Shown here: positions 1 to 12,079 of the stretch, in pieces
Position numbering within the stretch: position 1 is the first letter of the stretch
Layout: the number at the start of each line of letters is the position of its first letter
Assembly: GCA_945910005.1 (NCBI GenBank)
Contig: OX246740.1
Span: forward strand, 48,772,853-48,836,852
DNA length: 64,000 nt
DNA from: Isoperla grammatica
Lineage: Eukaryota > Arthropoda > Insecta > Plecoptera > Perlodidae
Reading direction: 5' to 3'
The notes under the pieces: generated by a model
Databases searched by the model: none
The model's input: the letters and a program-made list of their open reading frames with translations, nothing else
Told to the model about the DNA's origin: nothing
Made by a program: the position numbers and the translations under genes

Positions 1-1400
1 TCAATGCAAGTATGGGCTTACTGGAGTGTATGGGTACTAATTTCATTGCAGTCTAAGGTGGTCCCTACAGGTTTTTTGGTTTAATACACATTTTTGTCTA
101 TATACCCAAGGTTTAAGTGTTTTTTTTGTTATCTTCTAACGGATAATTTTGTATAATTTTAATTACTTTCAGTATAGGTTTTACTTAGGGTATTGTTCAG
201 ATAATTTAAGGGCATACTTTTCTCTAGTACTGACTAGTATTGCTCTGGATACTCGCAGCTGGGGTAGGCGGGCTTACATAATTATTAATGTATCTTTGTG
301 ATTTTATTCCTGGGTTTCACACTTTTAATGAAATTAGTAAGCTACATGCGAAATAACAAGAAAAGCAGACACAATATTGAATCATCATTTGTAACAATAA
401 ATAAAATGTCACATTCACGAAATGTTGAAATGTTTGAGTATTTATTTTTTAAAAGGCAGAACGCCACTGAATGTTCTAGCTTCCAAGTTTACCTGAAATG
501 TGGTAGAAAAAATATATACAAATTTAAGAAAACGTTTGTTTTCATTGATGTATATTTTAAAAATAAAAAAGTTGTTTTTATCAGCAATGCACACAATAAG
601 TAAATGAAAATCAAAACATAACTAACATGGACGGGCCTATTGTCCGGACCACTATAGAATATTTAGTGTTCGGTGCCTGCAGCGTTGCATTTAGTCTCTT
701 TAAATTAAAGTCTCCCACTGAAAACCAATAATGTGACTGAGTGGGTAGAGTAGACTCTAAATACGATTTTTTTTTTTTTTATTTAATTATTCAGGCTTAT
801 CTCGGATTACTTCACAGTTCACATTCACAGTATTCAAAACAAGGTGAGAATTAACGTCAAGCTTACAATAATAGTGTCTATTACTATCATTAGCATAACA
901 AGTTTACGAATAGGATCAATTTTCGAATATCTTTAACCATATGCACGAGTTAGCCTCGACGAAACCCGAGCCATGCACGCAATAAAACATAACACAACTA
1001 ATTAATCGTAGGATGTGAGTAATTTATATGACGTCAATGGTTTTAAAACAGGTACCATGGCCTTCTTTGCACCACTGCCCAAAGTGCTCAACAAGAAAAT
1101 ATGTAAAGCGGATTGAAAAATATTGTCTCACACTACTATTAAATTACACAGTTAAAAAATAGTCAAAGTTAAAATGTATCAAGCTAAAAAGTGTATTGAT
1201 AAAATGACCTTAATGTTATTTTGGTATCAGGAGTTTTGAAACACTCGAAAGTATGATCGCCTATAACAACCGTAATAATTCAATTTCAAAAATCTAAGTT
1301 TTAGCTCTTACGAAAACCACAATACCGACATTTTGTTACTTTTATTATTATTACTATTATTATTACTATAAACACGATTATTTACCCTTGGCTTTTAATA
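1..1400. other. AT-rich DNA without a recognisable gene
   Basis: No splice-bounded coding segment or known domain is visible. One open frame of 101 codons (298-603, +) is AT-rich, lysine/asparagine/phenylalanine-rich and matches nothing I know. A short T-run (768-781) and an imperfect ATT/ATA-rich stretch (about 1340-1372) are the only simple repeats. Confidence 0.6.
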
Positions 1401-1404
1401 GTGA

Positions 1405-1800
1405 GACGTAACGGTTTACCCGCGGTCGCTTAGCCGGTTCCCATACGAACACCGAAGTTAAGCAACATTGGGCTAGGTCAGAAGGAGGGTGACCACTCCC
1501 CTCCGAAACAGCAGATTGGAGCGTTCAAAAAGGTGTGTAACAGCTTCGTTCTTCTCGTCAACTGCTCGGCAGTCCAAGTTAGTGGAGGAACCTATACGAC
1601 TGGTCAAAGTTACACCGTCCATTCGGATGGGACGTAAAGCCGATGGTACCTTGGTACTTTTCGACAGGAGTAGGCCACGTGCCGATACCAGGCTTTCCTT
1701 CCTCCCTTCCTCATTATCATTCATCAATCACCATATTATACAGTCTATTAAATTTGACCTTGGTCCTGTTGCAAATATAGAATACATAAAAATATAGAAT
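1405..1800 (+). mobile_element. 5S-rRNA-headed SINE (SINE3-like)
   Basis: The head (about 1415-1495) carries the 5S rRNA internal-promoter signature CACCGAAGTTAAGCAAC followed by TTGGGC and GGAGGGTGACC, but it has deletions relative to a real 5S gene. It is followed by a conserved SINE-type central block (1619-1700) containing CATTCGGATGGGACG and AGTAGGCCACGTGCCG. A tail with ATCATTCATCAATCA follows. The order (5S-like head, conserved middle, short tail) fits a polymerase III SINE of the 5S class. The exact family is not identified, and the 3' limit is uncertain because no target-site duplication was found. Confidence 0.7.
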
Positions 1801-2112
1801 TCATAACATAACCCTTAAATAAATTCAAAGGAAGAATATGTTTACATAGGTGAGGTCAAAATTCGGGTGGTAAACTTTACCTGCTCTCAACTCTCAACCA
1901 CTCCTGTCCAACACACACTTCACGGCAGTCTGTTTTATCAATACGAGTAATAACTTAATTATTGTACTTGTTTATTTATTAACGCGTTTCCCATTTGCAT
2001 GTTTGCTTCAGTCTCGCTATAGTTAGATCATAAACTCGAGAACTTGTTTTGAATGATCGAGAACATGCGCGAGCACGTGTGAGAAAATGTTATCTATGTA
2101 AGAGTGAGTGAG

Positions 2113-2749
2113 TCTACACCAGGTCTGCACCAGGTCTGCACTAGGTCTACACCAGGTCTGCACCAGGTCTGCACTAGGTCTGCACTAGGTCTGCACCAGG
2201 TCTGCACTAGGTCTGCACCAGGTCTGCACTAGGTCTGCACCAGGTCTTCACTAGGTCTGCACCAGGTCTGCACCAGGTCTGCACCAGGTCTGCACTAGGT
2301 CTGCACTAGGTATGCACCAGGTCTGCACCAGGTCTGCACTAGGTCTGCACCAGGTCTGCACCAGGTCTGCACCAGGTCTGCACTAGGTCTGCACCAGGTC
2401 TGCACTAGGTATGCACCAGGTCTGCACCAGGTCTGCACTAGGTCTGCACTAGGTCTGCACCAGGTCTGAACCAGGTCTGCACCAGGTCTGCACTAGGTCT
2501 GCACCAGGTCTGCACCAGGTCTGCACTAGGTCTGCACTAGGTCTGCACCAGGTCTGCACCAGGTCTGCACCAGGTCTGCACTAGGTCTGCACTAGGTCTG
2601 CACCAGGTCTGCACTAGGTCTGCACCAGGTCTGCACTAGGTCTGCACCAGGTCTGCACCAGGTCTGCACCAGGTCTGCACCAGGTCTGCACCAGGTCTGC
2701 ACTAGGTCTGCACTAAGTCTGCACCAGGTCTGCACTAGGTCTGCACTCT
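2113..2749. repeat. 11-bp minisatellite, about 57 copies
   Basis: The unit AGGTCTGCACY is repeated almost without interruption. The last base alternates between C and T in an irregular pattern (CACCAGG versus CACTAGG), with rare other variants (ATGCACC, TTCACT). The array starts after TGAGTGAGTC and ends at CTCTGACGTATATAAC. Confidence 0.95.
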
Positions 2750-2899
2750 CTGACGTATATAACATAGATCAAGAGTAGCAAAGGTATCTTCTTTATCATG
2801 ACCTCCCCTCCCTGGATCACTTCGTGAGTTGCTATAGGCCTTCATTACAATAGTTCACCTTTGAACTTTGCTGGATTTTGCTTTGCAGGATTGTAAACA

Positions 2900-2971
2900 A
2901 GGTCCGTCGATCCCCTGGCGGAGGTTCGATTGGGAGTTCGACGAGCCCCCGTCAGGGGATTTACGGACCTT
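2900..2971. mobile_element. Short hairpin (MITE-like) element, copy 1
   Basis: Inverted arms AGGTCCGTCGATCCCCTGGC and a matching right arm (about 2951-2971) ending ACGGACCTT enclose a short loop containing TTGGGAGTTCGACGAGCC. A perfect 12-bp direct repeat, GGATTGTAAACA, flanks it (2888-2899 and 2972-2983), consistent with a target-site duplication. Three relatives occur at 5050-5114, 11798-11918 and 22433-22527. Confidence 0.7.
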
Positions 2972-3059
2972 GGATTGTAAACAGGATGTACACAGTATCG
3001 CAATGTCTTTGTTTGTTCCTTATGCTTGGTTTTGATTTCCGAGTGCTTTGAGAACAAAA

Positions 3060-4520
3060 TCCATCATTTCCCCACCCCGGAGGATTTGACGTCATTCGTT
3101 CACTCGCATAATTAGCTACAACAATTAGTTGGCCGGGAGAGGGGGGGGGGGAGGGAGGGGGAAGGGGGCTTAATAGAGATGCATATCAAGTGCCAGAATC
3201 CTTTTTTGTATTCGGTTTTGTGGCAATTTCAGGAAAATGTAATGTAATGGTACTTAACAAACTTTGAAGTTTGTATCATACTTTAAAAAATGCACCCTCT
3301 ACAATATCTCACACATTTTCAGCCATCTTCTTCAGTTCTCTCTTCGTATTTCTGCGTTTCTTTTTTACTCCTTCTGCTACTTTAGATTCACAACTTCTTT
3401 GTGTGACTGATCCGTCTTAGACCCTCCGAGCTGAAATCCCTTCCTTTGTAGTCCCGGTTCCTTTCTGTATACTGACGGCCTCCGGTACGAAAATATTATT
3501 TGCAGCGAGCGCGTTTTAAGAAGCAGCACAGTATTTACTCAAAAAACTTAAACAAATAACGGAATACAAATTCTCTTTGGGGAACTTCCCTTATTATTTT
3601 ATTCGTTTTTCTTGATCCATAATCGTGTTGCACATTTGCGCTGTCCTTGAACTAATTTGTATGGGCTATATGGTTCTTGCGCACAATGATTACTGATTAT
3701 AGTAAGCATGTTTGAGCAGGTTTTAGTATTAATAGTAGCGTCAAGGAAAACACGATATTGCTAATTTGTTTGAAATTAAAAAAAGAGGATATATTTTATT
3801 TTTAATCGATTGTAATTACACCTAAAACAATAACTAAAACATGTAATGTTTTATTTTAAATCTACATGATTATACTCTAAACAGACTTGCCTTTAAAAAA
3901 ATTTGTTGTGACCTTGGAAGAATTTGATATTATCATATCGTGGTTCATGAACCTTTCTATAATATTAATATCGATAAATGCAAATAAGTAAAGCAGCCTC
4001 CTTCACATAGTCACCCGGTAGACAGTATATTATACATTTTTATTGAAGCTTTAATTTTTTTTACGAAGGACATCAGCATTCAGCAATATTATGAAAGTGT
4101 TGAAATATGAACGTATAGAACAAATTTCAAACGGAAATTATTCATTTATTAAACAGTGAATTCAATTAATGTTTTTTTGTAAAATGTCTGCTGCATTTCC
4201 TTCTTTCTAATGCGTTTCAAAATGGAATGAATACATTTCCAACTCTTCTCTTTATGCTTATTAATGGTGGTAATTTATTTCTTCTTTTTTTCTCGTTTAA
4301 AGGATTGGTTTTATACAGTTCTGTACACCTCCCCCTTCCCCGCCAGAAATGGAGAAACACTCTCTAATCTATTTTAACTCTTTTTTGCCATACAATCTCG
4401 AATTAACGCTTCAGTTTTTTCCTTTCATTACCTCTTCCATCTTTAAACATTTTGAAATAAAATTAGTAAATGTTTACGTCACCACGCTTTTGTCAAATGC
4501 TTCTCAATATTCTATAGTCA
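3060..4520. other. AT-rich DNA without a recognisable gene
   Basis: It begins with GGATTTGACGTCATTCG (3083-3099) and a G-rich run (3134-3168). The rest is AT-rich with no coding signal or clear repeat family. Confidence 0.5.
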
Positions 4521-4526
4521 TGTCCT

Positions 4527-4690
4527 GCACGGTGGCTCATACAGTTGGGGCGCAGAATTGTTTTTAACTGCACGGTAACTAAGGGAAGTGGGATCGAATA
4601 CCGCGAAGAGTGTATAAGATAGGTAGGTATTGAATTGTGCAATTATCGTTCTCAACTCATCTCATCATCTTCTAAAAATGCATAGTAACT
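4527..4690 (+). mobile_element. tRNA-derived SINE
   Basis: An A-box-like stretch (GTGGCTCATACAGTTGGGG, about 4531) and a B-box-like GGGATCGAATACC (about 4589) are spaced somewhat wider than in a tRNA. A body and ATC-rich tail (TCATCTCATCATCTTC) follow. It cannot fold into a full cloverleaf, so it is read as a SINE and not a tRNA gene. Confidence 0.5.
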
Positions 4691-5049
4691 TAACGCAATT
4701 ATTATTGTTTTAAGAATTAATTGAATGAATTATAACATGTTTCTTTTCAATTCAAAAATACATCAAATTTAAACCATGTTTCTAGAATCTGTTTTTGAGC
4801 CCGTCGAAAAACACTATTTAGTACTCGAAATATGCTTTAAAATCTTTAACTTTTTTAAACTAAAAAGGAAACCGGTACTAAAGTTGAAAAAATGTATTAA
4901 TAAATTGAAGTTCTATTTATCGTCCTACTATGTAAATTACATTTATAATTAAACAGGCTATACATAAATAAAATAGAAGGAGACCAGTTTAGAATGTCTA
5001 TTAAATAATCACTATCGTGGTTCATATCTGTAAATTGTACCTGCACATG

Positions 5050-5114
5050 CAAGGTCCATAAATCCCCTGGCAAGATCGCGTCACCAAAACTCCGCCAGGG
5101 GATCAACGGACCTT
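5050..5114. mobile_element. Short hairpin element, copy 2
   Basis: Inverted arms CAAGGTCCATAAATCCCCTGG and the right arm ending CAACGGACCTT match the family seen at 2900, 11798 and 22433. No convincing target-site duplication is seen for this copy. Confidence 0.65.
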
Positions 5115-5147
5115 CCATCATCTATATTTATAACTAATACCAAAATC

Positions 5148-5149
<2 letters not shown>

Positions 5150-5234
<85 letters not shown>
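5150..5234. repeat. (CT)n microsatellite
   Basis: Uninterrupted CT dinucleotide repeat of about 84 bp. Confidence 0.97.
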
Positions 5235-5238
<4 letters not shown>

Positions 5239-6086
5239 GCCTGTGAGATTCGACCCTCAGTGAATAGTGGCTACTAATTGGGATTCCTCGAAGTGTCAGA
5301 TGAAACTCTATACAAGCGTGTTAGCAACGACAGCCGCCATTCCTTGGACCGTATTGATTTTATCCTAATGGTAGTGTTGTGTACCTGAGACCATCTCCCA
5401 GGGAATCCCTCTCACTCGAACAGAGAGAACAAACGATCTAATTACTCACCAATTACGATGATTCATTTAATTAGACGTTCTAATTATAAAGACGTAGATC
5501 TTGAGGATAAAACTCACTTCAAAAGTAATTATAACATTTATGTGTGGTATTTAATTAAGACTGACAGTCATACAATATTGTTACTTGTGTTTGTTGTTGT
5601 TATTCAGGTGAAAGAAGAATAGGGTAGCCGTAGCGGGATAGTCATACACGAAGTGTTAAAATATTACAAATTTTCCAATATACAAAAGCGAAAGAAAAAC
5701 ATAACAGTGACCAGATAGATTATGGAAAAGTAGCAGTAATGAATAGTAGGATATAAATATATAAAATAAATAAAAATACAGATCAAATGTCGTTAAATGG
5801 ATAAAATTAATTAATTCTGATGTGTTTAATAATTCCACAGATTACAAATCTTCTAACATATATATTTTGATTGACCAATAAAATGTGTACATGTACGATA
5901 CGGCAAATGTATATAACACAGACGTTTCAGTGGTAAGATCCCGTTTCGCATTCTAGAAATAGATTGCTCTTCATTAAGAAACCTACTTATACAAAGAGCT
6001 CTTTCCAGTTTGTCTCGAAACTTCAAAACTGTAGACGGAAACCTTTCTCATTAATTTATTCAATTTCTTTGCCCCATCATCCTCCA

Positions 6087-6089
<3 letters not shown>

Positions 6090-6135
<46 letters not shown>

Positions 6136-6171
6136 TCTCTCTCTTCCCCCCCCCCCCCCCCACCCCCCTCC
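6090..6171. repeat. (TC)n followed by poly-C
   Basis: A TC dinucleotide run (6090-6145, one CA interruption) passes directly into a C-rich run (6146-6171). Confidence 0.95.
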
Positions 6172-6420
6172 CACCCGTGTGAGAACCGAAGCAGGACGCT
6201 AAGAGGATCAGCATGGCAGCAGCTCTCTTTGTTTGCCCCAGACTCCAACGGGAACGGGTTGCCAGCCCGGTTTTGCTACAATTCAATCATCCCGGTATTA
6301 GTCACGGTTTGCACCGCTGGTTCCCGTAGGAGCAAGATCCCATTAGAACACGCCAGTTCTATAACTGCAGGTTCGCACACTGCGGAACACGACACATAAC
6401 GTTTTGTGATTCTGAGGATC

Positions 6421-6577
6421 AAATGCATAGTCGTTCCTCACGTGCTTCTCAACTCAGCTTTTCCTCAGACTAGCCCAACCACCAATCATAGAGCAGTCCA
6501 CATGGCAATGCTGCTCTGTGGTTGGGCGAGTCTGAGGAAAGGCTGAGTTGAGGAGCACGTGAGGAACAAATGCATTT
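6421..6577. mobile_element. Foldback MITE, about 157 bp
   Basis: Long terminal inverted repeats: AAATGCATAGTCGTTCCTCA at the left and a complementary right end finishing GAGGAACAAATGCATTT. Arms run about 65 bp with few mismatches and include GCCCAACCAC / GTGGTTGGGC. There is no coding capacity. Confidence 0.8.
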
Positions 6578-6720
6578 CACCTTATGATATCATGGTAATT
6601 TTTAGATCAACTTATCTCCGATTTAACAACATCTTCAGGACCTTCAGAATAGTTAACTGTATCGTGTATTCATCCACTCACACACCCACTTTCTACAAAC
6701 TCTTTCCAACCTCTGCTATA

Positions 6721-6831
6721 TTCACCTATTCACCTATTCACCTATTCACCTGTTCACCTATTCACCTGTTCACCTGTTCACCTATTCACATATTCACCTA
6801 TTTACCTATTCACCTATTCACCTATTCACTA
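6721..6831. repeat. 8-bp minisatellite TTCACCTA
   Basis: About 13 units of TTCACCTA/TTCACCTG/TTCACATA. Imperfect precursors occur just upstream (TATTCACC at 6719). Confidence 0.9.
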
Positions 6832-7029
6832 GAGGTGCAGATATAGACTGAATAATACCTGAAACCAAACATCATGCATATTCCTTTCCCCTCACGATAT
6901 GACTAATCAGATCCCATGTGGTGTACCGTACATGGACAGTACCAACAATTACTATTGCACTTTTATTTTTATTACCATGCAAAGATTATGCAAATCGATA
7001 AAGATATGACTCATACGCGAGACTAATTC

Positions 7030-7215
7030 GATAGGTTGCAGTTTCGATATCGATCTCTGCTAATAGTGACTGCAGGTATTTTTTTCAAGGTTTCGAAGGT
7101 GAATGCAGGGATTGGATTGAGTCCTACTAACAGCCCTAGGATACTCCTTCCAAAGATCCTAAAACACCTAGTTTGGTATAGACATGGGGTGCTTTTTATT
7201 TGTACTGCAGATATC
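7030..7215 (+). mobile_element. Degenerate SINE-like repeat body
   Basis: It shares blocks (GATTGGATTGAGTCCTACTA, ACAGCCCTAGGATACTCCTT, ATCCTTACGAAAAA) with the better-preserved copy at 7331-7556, so it is an older member of the same family. Confidence 0.55.
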
Positions 7216-7330
7216 CTTACGAAAAAAGTAAAAGATTTTGAACATTATTTCGTTTTTGATTCCTTGTTTCTGTATTAGAATTAACAAACGTACTATATAA
7301 CATATTTCTGTACATACAAATCATTAACAT

Positions 7331-7556
7331 AATTCGGGAGGTCGCCGGTTGGATTCCGGCCATCGGTAGTCCTGACTGAAGGTTTTTTCCGAAGTTTTCC
7401 TCAGTCGTGTAAAAGCGAATGCTGGGACTGAGTCCTACTAACAGCCTTCGGACATTCCTTTCCAGCTATCCAAACTCCCTAATAACCTAGTTAGTCACCT
7501 GAAGAGGGGCACATCAGGTAAAGCTGGTGTGCACCCTATAACGGGTATTCCTACGA
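7331..7556 (+). mobile_element. tRNA-derived SINE, 5' truncated
   Basis: It starts inside the tRNA-like head: TTCGGGAGGTCGCCGG then a B-box-like GGTTGGATTCC. The body contains CGAAGTTTTCCTCAGTC, GAGTCCTACTAACAGCC and CACCTGAAGAGGGGCACA. Related copies are at 7030-7215, 7690-7810, 38845-38905 and (minus strand) 39630-39752. It ends in TTATCATTATTATC. Confidence 0.65.
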
Positions 7557-7689
7557 AAAATTATCATTATTATCATTAACATATTATTAATGACATAAAT
7601 ATTATTTATCTTATTAATATTTATTATATTATTTAAATATTTGTATCACGGGCTAAAGAGAGTCCCTACCAGCTACTGCATTCTATACC

Positions 7690-7810
7690 TATGCTTCTAG
7701 TGTACTGATAGAGGTGGCCCAGTAATAACATGTAATCCTCTAATTCGGTACGTTGCCGGTTCGATACCAGCCACCAGTTATCCTACTAAAGTTAATCTGA
7801 GGCTTTATAG
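7690..7810 (+). mobile_element. SINE head fragment, tRNA-like
   Basis: GATAGAGGTGGCCCAGTAAT (A-box region) and GCCGGTTCGATACCAGCC (B-box) match the head of the SINE at 39630-39752. The body is truncated shortly after CCTACTAAAGTTAATCTGAG. Confidence 0.6.
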
Positions 7811-8289
7811 GGAGTATGCAATAACGTCATTTCCGGTATCGCACGGTGGCCATACTGAGGTACTCTGTAAACATTTGTTTACGTTCTTCACTTCATTTTT
7901 GGTTTTGCAATATTGCAGATGTCCTTTGACTGACACAACTGTTTTCAAACAAAGGTTCCGTATTTTGACTGAAAACAAAATAAGAACGCGTAAACACTGT
8001 TTGAAGACAATCATTTGCATGTGTTATCATTGTTGGTATCATTTTCTTGAACTTTTACCTGTACACATCAAAACGGCTTAAAACGGTGATTTTTCCTGAA
8101 CAACCAATGTGTCTTCTATTGACAGAACAAGTGTAAACAAGCAATGTGTACCTCATAATGGCCTCCACGTGACCTCTATTGAATACTACCTATACTCACC
8201 CACGCTAATGCTGTGGTTAAGTCTTGTAATCATGATTTTGAACGCTCGTACATTCCTTCAATTAAATCTAAACACCCTAATATGCATAG

Positions 8290-8745
8290 CAGGGATTTAA
8301 GCGAGCAAAACGAACGTTTCCAATCGAATTCCTTACATCGCGGTTGAACGGAGATTCCGATCAAGATGAAGTTTGAAACATCGACAAACTTTGATGTGGA
8401 TTAAACACCGATAATTTTGTTACAACATCAGCCAAAAGTCTAATAATGTACTCGAACTATTTTTTCAAAACCAAATGACGATAAAATGTTGGATAGCCAT
8501 ATCATAGTAAATTTCCGCTCCGTCACGATATGCTAATTTTAACGGGATTCGATAAGTATTGGAGGTAGAAATTACATTTCTAATACTGCCAAAAAATACA
8601 GTACCTATGAGGCTATGACAATGAAAATTTTAATGTTACGCAGCACGTTCTTACATTGAAAAATCGCGGTAACTTTTGAGATTTGTGCAGAATTTGTGGA
8701 TATGCTCGCTTATCAACGCGTCACAGAGCGTTGCCATAGTATAAT
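8290..8745. mobile_element. GCGAGCG-repeat family, copy A
   Basis: It shares ordered blocks with 17775-18530: TTAAGCGAGC at the left, GGTTGAACGGA...TCCGATCAA, TTTGATGTGGATT, and CTCGCTTATCAACGCGTC with CAGAGCGTT at the right. The ends are complementary (AAGCGAGC versus GCTCGCTT), suggesting a DNA transposon-derived repeat. It has no coding capacity. Confidence 0.6.
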
Positions 8746-8749
8746 ATAC

Positions 8750-9295
8750 TGTTATTTCTTAATGTATTTTGTAGTTTTATAGATTTGTATGTGTATTTTA
8801 TTTTTATGTATAGCTATTTTGTATAGTTTATACCAATATTTGTATTCTGTACAAATCATAAGGTGAAATAAATAAATAAATAATTACTTGCAGTGTATTT
8901 ATCGGATATGATATCCACGTAGTTACATATAAAGATCAATGGTTGGTTGAGGAGTTTTACGATGTAGCTGTCATGCGGTGTCATATAACGAACGACACAA
9001 CCTTGAAACATAACCTTCATTTATTCAATGCCACGAGCTTAGAGGAGAAAAGAAAGGAAATGAAGTATCGTATATCGATGAAAATTTCGATTGAAATCAG
9101 ATAATGCGAGGTGTCAGTTGTAATTGTATACGTTGACATTTCAATAGGGGTGTTGATAGAGTAAACGTCTCTATATATATGTCATTGGAATATACTTATT
9201 AATTTTTTTCGTACCGTATTTAATTTCTAACGAGTGTTGTTGGATAAAAAATGTATTAAAATTGTTTCAGAAAAAGGAGTTTTTTTTTATGTGCA
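8750..9295. other. AT-rich DNA without a recognisable gene
   Basis: Contains an AAATAAATAAATAAT run at 8866-8884. No coding or repeat-family signal was recognised. Confidence 0.5.
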
Positions 9296-9299
9296 CCTA

Positions 9300-9400
9300 A
9301 CTTTTGAGTGCCCCGACTAGACCGGGTAGAATTTGGCCAACGGTGACCATGCCAGTCGTAATAGGCGACGAAAGAAGGCACTGACATTTCCACCCATCCC
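9300..9400 (+). mobile_element. Fragment of a GTCGTAAGAGGCGAC-type repeat
   Basis: TGCCAGTCGTAATAGGCGACG (9350-9370) resembles the blocks at 14679-14765 and, in reverse orientation, at 15130-15200. This block recurs in many arthropod retroelement fragments; the family here is not identified. Confidence 0.4.
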
Positions 9401-11650
9401 TTTAACCCCTTTAAATCAAATTTTCCCTTCTTCTGGTCCCTTTCCTTCAATTTCCTCCGACGTTATATGACCTAGTTGTCGAGTACACGTCATTATAACA
9501 CCAAAATTATAATTATAATACTTTGAGTATAAATTAACATTGTTTGTATTCTGCTACTGTTTACTCATACTACATATTATAACTATACTTATACCACTTA
9601 TAATTAAAACACAAGTTGATATACTTATAACTATGATTAGTTTTATAATGATAATAATGTTTTCAATAACGTTTCAGTTTATACCTTGTTTGATATTGTT
9701 TGTGGTTGCCGTGGTTCGTAAACTTTTATTGGTTACAAAGCAACATTCAATTACTTTACTTTCAAGGACACCAACAAGGTATAAATAAAACCAGAGCTAC
9801 AACTCACGTGTTAACAAAATGCATACTGATTACAATGTTATTGAAGCGAAGGAAATTACAACGATTGGAGTAGTTCGCACAGCACAGCAATCGTCGTGAA
9901 CACAATAATTTGTTAATAATTGTAGAAACTCGCAGAGATGTTGTAACTGTAAGAAATAACAACATTACTCAAGATGTTGTGACATTGACAGTGAAACGTG
10001 TTTGTTACGAGCTAGAATCAAAACAAGGTCGATAATTAACAGAAAAAAATAGAAAATAACTAGGAAAACGCCCGCGTTACCATGCAGGTAATATAATATA
10101 CAAAGTATTGGATGCTGTATATAATTTCTTTAATTATTGCTGGTCTAGTTAGATCACATACCAAAGATGTTCTTAGATGAATCTGCAGTACGGTTTAGTT
10201 TAAGCAGTGTGAATTACAGGAAAGTGATGTATGAAGGGTAGTAGTATGAATTGAGTATGAGTTTGGGAAAAATTATTCAAGATATAAATGCCTCTGGTGC
10301 TATAAGCGACACGTTTTTTGTGTGTGTGTTAAACTATACCCGTCCTACAATGGGCTCTTGTCGTGAAGATGTTGTGATGTTTTTACCCAAATTGGAAAAT
10401 GCAATCCCATCGCATTTGATTTGACTAAATTTCAGAAAGATACAAAATTTCACTCCCATAAAATTAAAATCACCTATCACAAAAAATTAATCATCAAAAG
10501 AATTAATTATAGATCACTACATATCAAGAATAAGCGATAACATTGAAGTATTCTCATTCCTTTATTTGTCACACTTGCAACAAATAGAACTTTTGCACGT
10601 CTCCGTAAAAACTCCATCTTGCAGAAAACGTTCCATGTAATGGAGACAGACAGAATTGATTAACGCTCGGAGCTCCACTAAACAAGAACAAGTTCCCCAT
10701 TTCCTCGTCCCTATTTCCAACAAATAAAATGAACCATTGTGCCTCGATAATCAGCAAACTCAAGTTTCCCGAAAGTTAGTTGAATTTTCCACACACATAC
10801 AAATTCCATAATCACTTTTAAGTTCGTACTTTGGAAAGGCTTTTCTATTGGAATGCAGCTAACGGGCAAACTTGATGATTGGGACGGATAGACGGTCGAA
10901 GCAAAGGGTAGTTTCCGATGGCGAAGGGCGAGTGTTATTGCTAGGTCGTCGCGAGCCCTTGTCAGCGAGCAGAGCTACGCGGGGGGGGGGGGGGGGGGGG
11001 GCGCACGCCCATAAAACAACACACACGAGACCTCTCCCACCCCCTGAGGGTATCGAAGCTGAAAACATACTATTACTCAAAGTGATATTAAATAATGCTC
11101 GTGCCAGCGCAATACTTTTAAAAACTTGTCGTAGGCATTCGCGGTTCGTGTTTTTGTTGAAACACTGTTTATTATACTAGAGATGTACTACCGATTACGG
11201 GGTAATCGAGACGATGTACGACCGCTTAGCTTTCAACTGTCCTCCTAGATAGCAATAATCATGTTTAGTTATATTTTTTTCACATAAATATTAGAAGAGT
11301 TTTAAAAGGTTGTTTGTATTTACATTTTTGGAAAATATTCTAAATTAACGCTTACATTTATTATAGTTTCTACTTTCTATTAGTCTTTATTGTGCAATCT
11401 TGAGTGTGAACAGTCTTTACAGGTTTTGTGGTATATTTGTTTATGTTTTGTTTTTATAATATAAAACTTTGACTTTATGTAATTTGTATATTTTACTAAT
11501 AATATAATAATAATAATAATAATACTAATAAATAATATAAAACGTTAACTTCTGATTATATTAGACATATAGTTAGCATGTATTGAAGAGAAAATCATAC
11601 ATGCATTTTATAAAGAGCAACAGCAATGTCGTCAATACATTGGAAGACAT
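9400..11650. other. Non-coding DNA with short homopolymer and AT repeats
   Basis: No gene was recognised. A 20-bp G run lies at 10981-11001, where small frames on both strands are low-complexity artefacts. An (ATA)n-rich segment is at 11497-11540. Confidence 0.5.
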
Positions 11651-11655
11651 CTAAA

Positions 11656-12070
11656 GAACGTATTACCAAAGATTACTGAGTGGAGAAGATGTTTCATCCA
11701 TATGGGAATTCGTCTGCGCGTGTCTGAGCGAAATTTTCTAAGTCCGACATGTAGTTCGAATTCTCACCGCGAGTCGCTCTTCCAAAAGTTTAAAACTCAA
11801 GGTCCACTTAATCCCCTGGCTCGTACTAGCGATCTAGTAGACCTTGTTTAATGGTAACGAAGTCAAACGCAAGGTCTACTAGATCGCTAGTAGCCGCCAG
11901 GGGATTTAGTGGACCTTGGATCAAACGTGCAAGGCTAGCGCTCCTTGCGGTCAGAATTCGAACTAGTGGTGAGACTTGGACATTTTTGAAAAAACTCGCG
12001 CAGATATTTTAACACGGCGATGAAACATCTTCTCCACTCAGTAATCTTTGGTATTACCTTCTTCACGTTA
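11656..12070. mobile_element. Large foldback element, about 415 bp
   Basis: The left arm contains ATTACCAAAGATTACTGAG then TGGAGAAGATGTTTCATC; the right arm carries its reverse complement ending CAGTAATCTTTGGTATTAC. Inner arm segments also match (TAGTTCGAATTCTCACC versus its complement; CTGCGCG). A smaller hairpin element (11798-11918) sits at its centre, so the structure is nested. Confidence 0.75.
11798..11918. mobile_element. Short hairpin element, copy 3 (double palindrome)
   Basis: The outer arms CAAGGTCCACTTAATCCCC / complement match the family at 2900, 5050 and 22433. Inside is a second inverted pair, TACTAGCGATCTAGTAGACC / complement, whose edge again reads CAAGGTCTACT. This looks like one copy nested in another. 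Confidence 0.7.
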
Positions 12071-12079
12071 TTGTAAAGG

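Noticed and set aside
298..603. 101-codon frame near the left edge
   Set aside because: AT-rich, no family resemblance, no splice or promoter context; could be chance.
1405..1500. Functional 5S rRNA gene
   Set aside because: Only part of the 5S sequence is present, with deletions, and it is joined to a SINE body.
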